This document shows, one piece after another, positions 1 to 7,671 of a stretch of 35,549 bases of DNA (within the stretch, counting starts at the first letter, position 1; every line of letters starts with the position of its first letter). The notes beneath the pieces were generated by a model. That model ran no database searches. It worked only from the letters and a program-made list of their open reading frames with translations, and had not been told where the DNA came from. Origin of the DNA: Dehalococcoidia bacterium (lineage in GTDB: Bacteria; Chloroflexota; Dehalococcoidia; UBA6926); NCBI GenBank assembly GCA_009841045.1, contig VXMO01000060.1, positions 1 through 35,549 on the forward strand, given 5' to 3'. Made by a program: the position numbers and the translations under genes.

Positions 1-103
1 TTTTATTTCTTTTCTTCTCTGCGTTTTGTTCTCTTAATCTTATCGCGCCGCCCCGGCCCCCCCTCCCCGCGTTTTTTGCGTCCCCCACTCGCCTTTCTCC
101 CCG

Positions 104-457
104 TCAGATGGCATCCTCGCCGGTTTCGCCGGTTCGGACGCGGATGACATCCTCCACGCGTGTGACAAAAATCTTGCCATCGCCCACCTCGCCGTCGCCG
201 GGGCTGCGGGCGCCGCGAATGATGGCATTGATCACGTCATCCTTCATGCCGTCTTCAATAACAGCCCGGACAATGGTTCTCGGCCGTTCATGGCGACGGG
301 TCATCTGCCCCGCGCGACCGACGAACACTTCAACTCCACCCTGCCGACCCGTGCCAGTGACGTTTGCGTAGTAGAACTTGCGGCAGCCAACGGCTTCCAG
401 TTCACCCACCACGTCCTCGATTGTTTCAGGCCTGATAATCGCCTCTATACTCAGCAT
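104..457 (-). CDS. glnK: P-II nitrogen regulatory protein, T-loop lacks the uridylylated Tyr
   Basis: A 117-residue PII signal protein, slightly longer than the usual 112. PII trimers read ATP/ADP and 2-oxoglutarate and control ammonium channels and nitrogen enzymes. The core is clear: the GRQ-G segment opening the T-loop, and the C-terminal GDGKIFV and RVRTGE blocks that form the nucleotide site. The T-loop differs: the Y-R-G-A-E-Y segment that carries Tyr51 in E. coli GlnB is replaced by FVGRAGQM and has about two extra residues, so the usual uridylylation Tyr is missing. The ATG has an AGGAG seven bases upstream. It lies downstream of amt on the same strand, the classic amtB-glnK pairing, so it probably gates that channel. 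The glnK/glnB choice rests on this neighbour. Confidence 0.93.
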   Translation of the reverse strand: MLSIEAIIRPETIEDVVGELEAVGCRKFYYANVTGTGRQGGVEVFVGRAGQMTRRHERPRTIVRAVIEDGMKDDVINAIIRGARSPGDGEVGDGKIFVTRVEDVIRVRTGETGEDAI

Positions 458-480
458 CGTCGTCTCCTATTCCCTCCTAG

Positions 481-511
481 GCGTCCCGACGGATTCGGAC
501 CGCCGGGACGC
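481..511 (-). other. Intercistronic hairpin between amt and glnK
   Basis: Inverted repeat with 12-bp arms (481-492 and 500-511, one G-U pair) around a 7-nt loop, just upstream of the glnK ribosome binding site in the amt-glnK transcript. No U-run follows on the minus strand, so it is not a standard terminator. It could stabilise or process the mRNA or tune glnK translation; this is inference. Confidence 0.5.
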
Positions 512-567
512 GGGATCGCTCCCCGCTCTAGCGCTGCTCCCGATTGTAGTCTTTCCTCTGCGCAGGT

Positions 568-1794
568 CTAGTCCGCGCCGTCCGCAACGTATGCGCGCTC
601 ACCATGCGCGGCGAGGTCAAGGCCCTCATCCTCGGCAGACTCCGGCTCCCTGAGTCCGAGTCCGGGGATCAGATCCAGCACCTTGAGGATGATGAATGTG
701 GCGACGCCGGAGTAGATCAGTGTGGCAGCAACACCGGCTATCTGCGCGCCCATCTGCTCCGGGTTGCCCTCAAGCAGTCCCGCGGTGCCGCCGATGGCCT
801 CAACGGCGAAGACTCCGGTGCCAAGCGCGCCCCAGATTCCCGCGACGCCGTGCACGCCAAAGACGTCAAGGGCGTCATCAAAGCCCATCCGCGGCCTGTA
901 CAGGACGAAGAAGTACGGGATGATTCCAGCGCCGATGCCAAGCACAAGCGCGCCCATGACATTGACGAACCCCGCCGCCGGAGTGATGGCAACCAAACCT
1001 GCCACCGCGCCCGTGGCGATGCCGACGGTGCTCACGCGTTTGGTTTGGACGTAGGACATGATGCCCCAGGTGAGGGCCGCGGCGGCCGCAGCCGTGTTGG
1101 TGACGAGCAGCGCGTTCGCGCCCTGTCCGTTGGCGGCCAAGCCGGAACCGGCGTTGAAGCCGAACCAGCCGAACCAGAGGATGCCCGCGCCCAGCACAAC
1201 GTATGGGACGTTGTGGGGCTCAAGAGCCGGCCTGCGCCTGCGACCCACAAGGACGGCGGCGACGAGGGCCGCAACACCCGCGTTGATGTGAACAACAGTG
1301 CCGCCCGCGAAGTCGAGCGCACCCATGTCAAAGAGCCAGCCGCCCTCGGCCCAGACCCAGTGGCAGATGGGAGCGTAGACGAGTGTCAACCAGAGGACAA
1401 GGAAGATGATGTACGTGGTGAACTTGAACCTCTCTACGATTGCGCCCGTGATAAGGGCGGGTGTGATGATGGCAAACATCATCTGAAATGCGACGAAGAG
1501 GAGATCAGGTATGTTTCCGCCATCATTGATTCCGATGCCGGAGAGGCCGATGTAGGAGAGATCGCCTACGAACGCGTTGAGGTCGCCGCCATCGCCGAAT
1601 GCCAGACTGTATCCCCAGAGCACCCAGACGAGGCTGGCGACGGCCATCGACACGAAGCTAAGGGAAATCGTGCTGATGGCGTTTCGTCCACGCACCAGTC
1701 CGCCGTAGAAGAAAGCGAGGCCCGGTGTCATGAACAGCACCATTGCCGTTGACATCAACATCCAGGCGGTATCGCCACTATTGAACTCGCCCAT
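568..1794 (-). CDS. amt: Ammonium transporter Amt
   Basis: A 408-residue Amt/MEP/Rh channel in the inner membrane that takes up ammonium. Starting at ATG 1794 the protein opens with a periplasmic stretch and a first helix ending in FFYGGLVRGRN, typical of Amt. The twin pore histidines are visible: His169 in the segment DFAGGTVVHINAG and His315 in DVFGVHGVAG. About eleven hydrophobic segments fit the family. An in-frame start at 1872 would add 26 polar residues, but a perfect AAGGAGG sits just before ATG 1794 and the upstream DNA holds the promoter region, so 1794 is preferred. glnK follows 110 nt downstream. The four-fold GTNAC array upstream suggests nitrogen-responsive control. Confidence 0.96.
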   Translation of the reverse strand: MGEFNSGDTAWMLMSTAMVLFMTPGLAFFYGGLVRGRNAISTISLSFVSMAVASLVWVLWGYSLAFGDGGDLNAFVGDLSYIGLSGIGINDGGNIPDLLFVAFQMMFAIITPALITGAIVERFKFTTYIIFLVLWLTLVYAPICHWVWAEGGWLFDMGALDFAGGTVVHINAGVAALVAAVLVGRRRRPALEPHNVPYVVLGAGILWFGWFGFNAGSGLAANGQGANALLVTNTAAAAAALTWGIMSYVQTKRVSTVGIATGAVAGLVAITPAAGFVNVMGALVLGIGAGIIPYFFVLYRPRMGFDDALDVFGVHGVAGIWGALGTGVFAVEAIGGTAGLLEGNPEQMGAQIAGVAATLIYSGVATFIILKVLDLIPGLGLREPESAEDEGLDLAAHGERAYVADGAD

Positions 1795-1799
1795 CCTGT

Positions 1800-1806
1800 C
1801 CTCCTT
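1800..1806 (-). promoter_or_regulatory. Ribosome binding site deciding the amt start
   Basis: The minus strand reads AAGGAGG here, five bases before ATG 1794. This fixes the amt start against the longer reading from 1872. Confidence 0.8.
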
Positions 1807-1837
1807 CCAGAACCCAGAACGACGCGGCTTTGCCCGC

Positions 1838-1866
1838 GTATCACCATCAATGTTGTGGGCGTTCTG
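1838..1866 (-). promoter_or_regulatory. Possible activator-dependent amt promoter
   Basis: On the minus strand a TGATAC -10-like hexamer (1838-1843) lies 17 bp from a poor -35 (CAGAAC, 1861-1866) that abuts the GTNAC array. A weak -35 next to an operator suits an activated promoter. Hexamer match only. Confidence 0.35.
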
Positions 1867-1895
1867 TGACACTCCAGTTACACGAGGGTTACAAT
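1866..1895 (+). promoter_or_regulatory. Putative sigma-70 promoter for the crotonase gene, overlapping the GTNAC array
   Basis: GTGACA (1866-1871) and TACAAT (1890-1895) separated by 18 bp. The hexamers share bases with the operator array, so a protein bound there would block this promoter while it could activate the divergent amt. Confidence 0.4.
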
Positions 1896-1903
1896 CGTGT
1901 TAC
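1866..1903. promoter_or_regulatory. Array of four GTNAC half-sites at 11-bp period (GlnR-like operator)
   Basis: GTGAC at 1866, then GTTAC at 1877, 1888 and 1899, each separated by exactly six bases. Direct repeats at 11-bp steps are the hallmark of OmpR/PhoB-family operators, and the actinomycete nitrogen regulator GlnR binds gTnAC-n6-GaAAC repeats ahead of amtB-glnK. Position in front of amt-glnK fits a nitrogen regulator. The identity of the protein is inferred. Confidence 0.65.
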
Positions 1904-1929
1904 GCGGCGTGGACAGCCGTGCATTACGC

Positions 1930-2727
1930 ATGAGCACCAACGATCCGATAACACTTCGGCCTGAGGGCCGCCTACTCACCGCATTTCTCAGTCGCCCGCC
2001 TGACAATTTCATCGACCGCGCGATGGCGCTCTCTTTGAAGGAGCTTTGCACGACGCTGCGCGAGGACAGCCCGTTCGACGTACTAATCATCACCGGAGAC
2101 GGTGAGGAGGCGGGCGCATTCTCGCGGGGGACAGACCAGTCTTTCCTTTCTGAATCTGCGGAGGCCTCGTCAGGTAGCGCGGCTCAAACGGTATTCGACG
2201 GCTATCGATGCGCGAGCGCCATTGCCTCTCTGCCGTTTCCCGTTATCGCCGCCATTAATGGAGACGCTTACGACCAGGGGCTTGAGCTGGCGCTGGCGGC
2301 GGATATCCGCGTGGCGGCGGAGACGGCCCAGTTTCGAATGGGGCAAGCGCTACAGGGACTGATTCCGTGGGACGGGGGCACTCAAAGGTTGCCCCGTGTC
2401 GTCGGGCCCGCCCATGCGACGGATCTTCTGTTGACCGGCCGAACGATTGGAGCCGGAGAGGCGCTGGACATGGGGCTGGTGAATCGAGTTGTAGGGTCCA
2501 GTGACGTTTTGAGCGCTGCGCAGGAGATAGCGGCTCACGTCCTTGCCGGCGGGCCGATCGCGGCGCGGTATGCGAAGGAGGTTATCCTGAGCGGCTCAGA
2601 GATGACACTTGACCAAGGCATCCTGCTGGAGACCGACCTCACGATGATTCTCCAGACGACGAAGGACCGCGAGGAGGGGATACGGTCGTTTCTTGAGCGG
2701 CGGGACCCGGAGTTCAGGGGGGAATAG
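1930..2727 (+). CDS. Crotonase-family (enoyl-CoA hydratase/isomerase-like) protein, divergent active site
   Basis: A 265-residue crotonase-fold protein. The family binds acyl-CoA and stabilises an enolate in an oxyanion hole. The fold signature is present: an SRGTDQS first oxyanion segment, NGDAYDQGLELALAADIRVA, then GLIPWDGGTQRLPRVVG. The first catalytic Glu is kept (Glu119), but the second, normally in PE before the GLIPGAGG loop, is Gln139, and GAG in that loop is WDG. The reaction may therefore be isomerase, hydrolase or something other than hydration. ATG 1930 is preferred to the in-frame start at 1897 because 1897 falls inside the operator array; no strong ribosome site is visible. The gene is divergent from amt. 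Confidence 0.85.
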   Translation: MSTNDPITLRPEGRLLTAFLSRPPDNFIDRAMALSLKELCTTLREDSPFDVLIITGDGEEAGAFSRGTDQSFLSESAEASSGSAAQTVFDGYRCASAIASLPFPVIAAINGDAYDQGLELALAADIRVAAETAQFRMGQALQGLIPWDGGTQRLPRVVGPAHATDLLLTGRTIGAGEALDMGLVNRVVGSSDVLSAAQEIAAHVLAGGPIAARYAKEVILSGSEMTLDQGILLETDLTMILQTTKDREEGIRSFLERRDPEFRGE

Positions 2728-2777
2728 GAACCAGATACACGCCGGCACCGCTGGAGTACTATTGTGTTTGAGATCGC

Positions 2778-2972
2778 ATGGAGACGAATCGAGAGAGGAT
2801 TGTTCGCAGGCTGCTGCGAGAGGGCTGGGTACTGGTCAGGCACGGTGGGAATCATGATATCTACAAGAATGAACGAACTGGTGCATTGGTGCCGATTCCC
2901 AGGCATAGAAACCTCACTCCTGGCCTTGCCCGACGGATAATTCGTTTAAACGGATGGACAGAATGGCTGTAG
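2778..2972 (+). CDS. hicA: HicA-type mRNA interferase toxin
   Basis: A 64-residue protein with the HicA double-stranded RNA-binding-like fold. HicA toxins cleave mRNA using a single conserved His. Here the core is LRREGW-type helix, then HGGNHDIYKN with the catalytic His26, then VPIPRHRNLTPGLARRII, matching the family's pattern of a basic PxHxNLxxG stretch followed by a helix. Length is normal. It overlaps the following hicB by 19 nt, the usual toxin-first order, so the two are translated together. Upstream only a modest GAG is seen before ATG. Confidence 0.9.
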   Translation: METNRERIVRRLLREGWVLVRHGGNHDIYKNERTGALVPIPRHRNLTPGLARRIIRLNGWTEWL

Positions 2973-3241
2973 CAACAGGTCTCAAGTATCCTGCAATTAT
3001 CGACGGCGAACTCGGAGGGTACGGCGTCATTATCCCAGATATTCCCGGTGTTTGCGGCGCGATGGGTGATACCGTCGACGAGGCGCTAACAAACGCAGAG
3101 GAAGTATTGAAGATCTTCGTCGAATTGATTGAGGCTGACGGTGGTGTTGTTCCTCCGCCGAGCGATCCGGCAACATTGGAGCTTGAGCCGGGGGAGATGA
3201 TTGCCTACGTTCCTCTGCGGGTTACCGCGCCGACGGCCTGA
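2954..3241 (+). CDS. hicB: HicB-type antitoxin lacking a C-terminal DNA-binding domain
   Basis: A 95-residue HicB antitoxin, with the partial RNase H-like fold that covers HicA. Diagnostic stretch: LKYPAIIDGELGGYGVIIPDIPGVCGAMGDTVDEAL-like residues at about 10-46 (Y-x-V-x-x-PDxPG), followed by the NAEEVL helix. Typical HicB continues with a ribbon-helix-helix or HTH domain for operator binding; this one stops right after the EMIAYVPLRV strand. Reading the bases past the stop in the other frames gives nothing like that domain, so this is a short form rather than a fresh frameshift. ATG 2963 is an equally possible start. Confidence 0.88.
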   Translation: MDRMAVATGLKYPAIIDGELGGYGVIIPDIPGVCGAMGDTVDEALTNAEEVLKIFVELIEADGGVVPPPSDPATLELEPGEMIAYVPLRVTAPTA

Positions 3242-3346
3242 CTAAAACCTATCAACCAAGTCTCCCGACTCATTCAGTCGTCCTTTGACGCTCTTGCTTG
3301 CTATCGCCACAATGGCGGTGTTGGTTGAGCAGGATTGAGGTGTGTG

Positions 3347-3847
3347 ATGACACAGGCGCAGCAGGATAGGCCGGAGGATGAGCCTGGGGAGGAACAGTCC
3401 CAGGCGGAGGAAAGCCAACACACGAATTACGTGCCGGGCTCAGCGGCCGATCCGACGATGAGACAGGGCACCTCTGACATGGGAGGCACGGCATACTACG
3501 GGCCAGTGAGCAGCCCCGAGGAACGCAACTGGTCGATGCTGGCGCATCTGAGCGCGTTTGCCGGCCTGCTCTTCCCATTTGCGAACATCGCCGCTCCGTT
3601 AATCGTCTGGCTCATTTTCCGAGCGCGGTCGGACATGGTCGATTACCACGGCAAGCGAGCGCTGAACTTCCAGATCAGCATGACTATTTGGATTGTCTTA
3701 GCCGTCATGTTCTCCTTCGTTCTTATAGGCATTCCTTTCCTGATTGGACTCAGCATCGTCTCTATCGTTTGGACGATTGTGGCAGCGGTGCGGGCAAGTC
3801 GAGGGGACCCTCCGGGGTACATCCTATCCATCGGTTTCATGAGGTAA
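3347..3847 (+). CDS. DUF4870 (Tic20-like) small membrane protein
   Basis: A 166-residue membrane protein of the DUF4870 family, function unknown. The first 55 residues are acidic and Gln/Glu rich and probably cytoplasmic. The family core follows: PEERNWSMLAHLSAF, a hydrophobic helix, PLIVWLIFRARSDMVDYHGKRALNFQIS, two more helices and WTIVAAVRASRGDPPGYIL at the end. ATG 3347 has GAGG about eight bases upstream and is preferred to 3335. The next gene is a paralog 12 nt downstream, so the two form an operon; the shared core suggests tandem duplication with a different N-terminus. Confidence 0.88.
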   Translation: MTQAQQDRPEDEPGEEQSQAEESQHTNYVPGSAADPTMRQGTSDMGGTAYYGPVSSPEERNWSMLAHLSAFAGLLFPFANIAAPLIVWLIFRARSDMVDYHGKRALNFQISMTIWIVLAVMFSFVLIGIPFLIGLSIVSIVWTIVAAVRASRGDPPGYILSIGFMR

Positions 3848-3859
3848 GGGGACACGCCG

Positions 3860-4333
3860 ATGGAGAACGCATCACCTGCGCCTGAGCGGCCACCGGGGCC
3901 GGTCTACGGTGACGTTTGGAATCCGGAGGAACGCAACTGGTCGATGCTGGTTCACCTCTCAGCGTTGAGTTCACTCTTGACGTCCGGGCTGGGCGGCATC
4001 CTGGGGCCACTGATTGTCTGGCTCATCTTTCGTGGAAGGTCGGACATGGTGAACTTCCATGGAAAGAGGGCGCTTAATTTCAATATCAGTTTCCTCGTCT
4101 ATTTCATCATCCTGTTCTTCGCGATGATTCCGTTCTTCGTCATCGGGACTATTGCCGACATCGAACAGGAAATCGTCGATGGATTCTGGCAAACGCTCAT
4201 TCTCCTGATCGTGGCCTTGTTGCTCATGTTCGTACTTGGCGTTGTTTGGTTGATCTGGACGATTGTGGCGGCGGTGCGTGCCAGCCGAGGGGACACGCCG
4301 GGGTATATCCTCGCGATTCCGTTCCTGCGGTAG
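3860..4333 (+). CDS. DUF4870 small membrane protein, paralog of the preceding gene
   Basis: A 157-residue paralog of the upstream protein with the same signature: PEERNWSMLVHLSAL, PLIVWLIFRGRSDMVNFHGKRALNFNIS, and a closing WTIVAAVRASRGDTPGYILAIPFLR. It has a short N-terminus of about 17 residues instead of the long acidic one and a longer loop between the last two helices (IADIEQEIVDGFW). Function is unknown in the family. It is followed 10 nt later by a crotonase gene, so all three may be co-transcribed. Confidence 0.88.
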   Translation: MENASPAPERPPGPVYGDVWNPEERNWSMLVHLSALSSLLTSGLGGILGPLIVWLIFRGRSDMVNFHGKRALNFNISFLVYFIILFFAMIPFFVIGTIADIEQEIVDGFWQTLILLIVALLLMFVLGVVWLIWTIVAAVRASRGDTPGYILAIPFLR

Positions 4334-4343
4334 GGGCGCCGGC

Positions 4344-5081
4344 ATGGCACATGGGGGAGAGGCAGCCGCGCTGTGCAAGGTGGACGACTCCGGCCTTGCG
4401 CGGATCACGCTGAATCGGCCTGAGCAACTGAATGCGTTCAATGTGCAGATGCGGGATGACCTTTTCGATATCCTCACCAAGCTTCACGCCAACCCGGATT
4501 TGGATGCGGTGCTCATCACGGGGGCTGGGGAAAGAGCATTCTGCTCCGGCGCGGATCTGACGGAATTCGGGACTGCGCCGTCGCGCGTCATTGCGCGGGA
4601 GGCACGTTACCTGCGCGACGTCTGGTCTCTGCTGCGTTCCCTGCCCGTGCCGACGGTGGCGGCGATGCACGGGTTCTCCATCGGCTCAGGGCTGGAGATG
4701 GCGTTGTGTTGCGATTTTCGGATCGCGGCGGACAACACGCGATTCCGTTTGCCGGAGGTGGCGTTGGGGATGATCCCGTTCGCGACGGGGAGCCAGTCAT
4801 TGCCGCGCGTCATTGGGAGAGCGCTAGCGCTGGACCTTCTGTTGACGAGCCGGTGGTTTGATGCGGATGAGGCGCGGCGAATGGGAGTGATCCACCGGGT
4901 TGCGTCACCGGAACGGTTGGCGGAAGAGTCGGAGGCGTTGTTGGCAGAGACACGGAGGCTGCCGCGTGGGGCGCGGGCGGCGGCGAAGGCGGCGCTGCGG
5001 CGCGGGGCTGACGTGACATTGACGAATGGGCTGCAGATAGAGGCGGCGCTGGCAGCGCGTACTTTGCCGATTCGCACGTAA
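4344..5081 (+). CDS. Enoyl-CoA hydratase/isomerase family protein
   Basis: A 245-residue crotonase. Sequence order is canonical: LARITLNRPEQLNAFN near residue 18, the first oxyanion segment AFCSGADL at about 66-72, HGFSIGSGLEMALCCDFRIA with Glu118, and RFRLPEVALGMIP with Glu138. Both catalytic glutamates of hydratases are present, so hydration of 2-enoyl-CoA is plausible; the loop after it is FATGSQ rather than GAGGTQ. The protein is a little shorter than the usual 255-260. An in-frame start at 4263 would overlap the upstream gene, so ATG 4344 is chosen. It is not closely similar to the crotonase at 1930. Confidence 0.9.
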   Translation: MAHGGEAAALCKVDDSGLARITLNRPEQLNAFNVQMRDDLFDILTKLHANPDLDAVLITGAGERAFCSGADLTEFGTAPSRVIAREARYLRDVWSLLRSLPVPTVAAMHGFSIGSGLEMALCCDFRIAADNTRFRLPEVALGMIPFATGSQSLPRVIGRALALDLLLTSRWFDADEARRMGVIHRVASPERLAEESEALLAETRRLPRGARAAAKAALRRGADVTLTNGLQIEAALAARTLPIRT

Positions 5082-5172
5082 CACGGGACGATCTCAGGTT
5101 TCATCCAACAATTTGGGGTCTGGCCTAGACTGGGTTAAGCGCGTTGGGGTTTTGTAGTGAAAGGGCATTATC

Positions 5173-5946
5173 TTGGCACGGAGAATCGGTCGCTTTCTGT
5201 CAGCCACACTTGCAGTTGGAGTTATAGTCGGTGTCCTGTTGTTCGCAGGGGCATGCGAAGCGGAACCCACGCCAACACCGGTTCCTACAAATACGCCGGT
5301 TCCGCCCACTCCCACGGCGACGGCGACCCCGGAGCCGACTCCGACACCAGAGCCAATGTCAATGTCACTGGGGGAACTGGAGATAACTGAAACGACGACG
5401 GTTCGGGAAGTTGTTTCTGCATTCTCAGCAGAGGAACAGGCCTGCGTACGGGAGGCCATTGGGGCAGAGGCGTTCAACATGATTGCGGATGTTCCCGTAT
5501 CCAGCCTTGAGGGAGGCCCCACAGACTTTCCGATCCAGTGCCTCACGATGGAGAGCACAGTGGGCTTTGTCGTTGCAACAATCTCCGCTGAAGCTGGGGG
5601 CCTGAGTACTGAGACCCGTAGTTGCATCACAGATATCGCTATTGAGAATCCCGGTGTTCTCGGCATGGGACCGCCGCCGGAGAGTTTCGGCCAAGTCATC
5701 GCCGGGGCAGTGCGCATGCAGCTGTGTCTTACGGATGAGGAAGCCGAAGCGTGGGCGGCGAGCCAGGGGATGGAATTGCCGCCACCGTCCGTCTTGCAGT
5801 GCATTGAGGAACAGGTTGGCGGTGAGGAAGCATTCCTGGCCATGCTGACCGACGAAGCGACATCTGAAGAGGCGCTGTTCAACCTGCTCTTGACGGCCCC
5901 GGGATGCGTGCCCGGCGAGTCGATGGCAACGCCTGTGGGGAGTTAG
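5173..5946 (+). CDS. Probable lipoprotein with Thr-Pro-rich linker, function unknown
   Basis: A 257-residue secreted protein. A basic N-terminus, a hydrophobic stretch at about 9-25 and a possible lipobox AGAC near residue 28 suggest export and lipid anchoring, although the -3 residue is Ala rather than Leu. A Pro/Thr-rich linker (about residues 31-62) follows, a common style in Chloroflexota surface proteins. The mature part has several cysteines (ACVREAIG, IQCLTM, SCITDI, LQCIEE, PGCVPG) in repeated helical units of the form C-[IVL]-x-[ED], suggesting an internal repeat and disulfides. No family is recognised. The start is TTG 5173 with AAAGGG upstream. Confidence 0.75.
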   Translation: MARRIGRFLSATLAVGVIVGVLLFAGACEAEPTPTPVPTNTPVPPTPTATATPEPTPTPEPMSMSLGELEITETTTVREVVSAFSAEEQACVREAIGAEAFNMIADVPVSSLEGGPTDFPIQCLTMESTVGFVVATISAEAGGLSTETRSCITDIAIENPGVLGMGPPPESFGQVIAGAVRMQLCLTDEEAEAWAASQGMELPPPSVLQCIEEQVGGEEAFLAMLTDEATSEEALFNLLLTAPGCVPGESMATPVGS

Positions 5947-6061
5947 TCCTCCCAATTTGCGTCCGCGCTTGACCGCCAAATGTGGTGACATTAGGGCGGC
6001 GCTCTGCTAGTATCTGCTAGCTACACTTGCCTACGTGGTGGGGCAAATTAAAGGACTCTAG

Positions 6062-6081
6062 ATTCCCGCTCTGGCGGGAAT
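6062..6081. repeat. Short palindrome, type A copy 1
   Basis: ATTCCCGC and GCGGGAAT around a TCTG loop, followed by TGACGGGG. It lies just ahead of the acyl-CoA synthetase ribosome binding site. Confidence 0.75.
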
Positions 6082-6102
6082 GACGGGGAGGGGATTTCAC
6101 GG

Positions 6103-7671
6103 ATGAACACTGCTGAGTTTTTGACAATCGCGAACATGGTGTCGCCGGATAAAGAGGCCATCGTTTTCGAAGACAAGCGATACACCTACGGGGAACTGGA
6201 TCAGCGGGTGAACCAGTTGGCGAACCGGCTGGCGTCATGGGGCGTCTCGCAGGGCGACCGCGTGGGCATCATGCAGGTGAACTGCAACGAGGTTATCGAG
6301 ACCTACTTTGCCAGCGCCAAACTCGGAGCGATTTTTGTGCCACTAAGCTTCCGGGGCCGCGCCGAAGAGATTCGCCACATGGTCAACGCATCCGAGTCAA
6401 AGGTTGTGATTGCAGGCTCGCGTTATCTCGGGATGGTCGATGAACTGCGGCCCTCGTTGAGCACGGTTGAGCACTATGTTTCGCTGGAGGGAACGGGCGA
6501 CGGCTGGGAGGCGTATGAGGACGTTATCGCCGATCAGCCGACCGAGTTCGACGTGGCGGAGGTTGACGACGAGGACACTACAATCCTGATGTTCACGGCA
6601 GGAACGACGGGCCTGCCAAAGGGCGTGATGCTCACGTTCGGCAGCGTCAGCAGCTACAGCCTGAACAACGTTTCACAGCTTGATCCAGACGAGATCGAGA
6701 AGAACATCCTCACCGTGCCGCTGTACCACGTGGCAGGGATGCAGGCCGTGATCTCCGCGGTCTGGGGCTTCCGCACGCTGGTCATCCAGCGGCAGTTCGA
6801 GGCGGAGTCGTGGATGAAGCTGGTGCAGGATGAGCAGGTCTCCCGCGCCATGATGGTGCCGACAATGCTCAAGATGCTGCTCGATCACGAGGCGCGCCCG
6901 AACTATGACCTCTCCAGCCTCGCGGTGCTGACCTACGGCGCAGCGCCGATGCCCAAGGAGGTTATCAAGCGCGCCATCATGGAGATGGAGGACACGCAGT
7001 TCATCAACGCGTTCGGGCAGACGGAGGCCTCGGCGACGATCACGGCGCTGATGCCGGAGGACCACAACGTGAAGGGCCTGTCCGAGGAGGAGCGTGAGAA
7101 GAAGTTCGAGCGCCTGAGTTCCATCGGCAAGCCACTTCCCGGCGTCGATATCCGCATCGTGGATGAGGACGGCAACGACGTTCCGACGAACGAGCAGGGC
7201 GAGATTATCGCGAGCGGGCCGCAGTTGATGAAGGGCTACTGGCAGCAGGACGACGTGACGGCGGAGACCATCAAGAACGGCTGGCTGTTCACGGGCGACC
7301 TCGGCTACCAGGACGACGAGGGCTACATCTTCCTCACCGGCCGCGCCAAGGACTTTATCAAGCGCGCCGGAGAGATGATCTCCCCCGAAGAGGTAGAGCA
7401 GACGCTGATGTCCCATCCCGCCGTGGATGAGGCGGCGATCATCGGCATCCCGGACGACCAGTGGGGCGAGCGTGTTCGCGCCGTGGTTGTGCTCAAGTCC
7501 GGGCAAGAGGCTTCGCAGGACGAGCTGATCGAGTACTCGCGGCAGCGGCTGGCCAGCTTCAAGAGGCCGGAGCACGTGGTGTTCTCGACGGAGCCTCTGC
7601 CGCGCAACCCGCTGGGCAAGGTGTTGAAGCGGGACCTCAAGCAAATGTACACGGAGCCGATCACGGATTAG
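6103..7671 (+). CDS. AMP-forming acyl-CoA synthetase (long-chain fatty acid-CoA ligase-like)
   Basis: A 522-residue adenylate-forming enzyme that activates a carboxylic acid with ATP and CoA. The phosphate-binding loop FTAGTTGLPKG is at 164-174, a variant of the usual YTSGTTGxPKG. Further motifs follow in order: YGAAPMPKEV, NAFGQTEAS (A4/A5), GWLFTGDLGYQDDEGY with the ribose-binding Asp, the hinge GRAKDFIKRAGEMISPEEVE, and the C-terminal NPLGKVLKRDL with the catalytic Lys. Length fits class I ligases. The substrate cannot be read from sequence; medium to long-chain or aromatic acids are both possible. A perfect hairpin terminator follows the gene, so it is probably transcribed alone. Confidence 0.93.
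   Translation: MNTAEFLTIANMVSPDKEAIVFEDKRYTYGELDQRVNQLANRLASWGVSQGDRVGIMQVNCNEVIETYFASAKLGAIFVPLSFRGRAEEIRHMVNASESKVVIAGSRYLGMVDELRPSLSTVEHYVSLEGTGDGWEAYEDVIADQPTEFDVAEVDDEDTTILMFTAGTTGLPKGVMLTFGSVSSYSLNNVSQLDPDEIEKNILTVPLYHVAGMQAVISAVWGFRTLVIQRQFEAESWMKLVQDEQVSRAMMVPTMLKMLLDHEARPNYDLSSLAVLTYGAAPMPKEVIKRAIMEMEDTQFINAFGQTEASATITALMPEDHNVKGLSEEEREKKFERLSSIGKPLPGVDIRIVDEDGNDVPTNEQGEIIASGPQLMKGYWQQDDVTAETIKNGWLFTGDLGYQDDEGYIFLTGRAKDFIKRAGEMISPEEVEQTLMSHPAVDEAAIIGIPDDQWGERVRAVVVLKSGQEASQDELIEYSRQRLASFKRPEHVVFSTEPLPRNPLGKVLKRDLKQMYTEPITD

Noticed and set aside
1-103. Possible gene or terminator in the pyrimidine-rich first 100 bases.
   Set aside because: No family match, hairpin or U-run after glnK is seen on the minus strand.
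604-1752. Long open frame on the strand opposite amt (382 codons).
   Set aside because: It mirrors the codon pattern of a strongly supported Amt gene; the translation is Asp/Glu/Arg rich with no family pattern.
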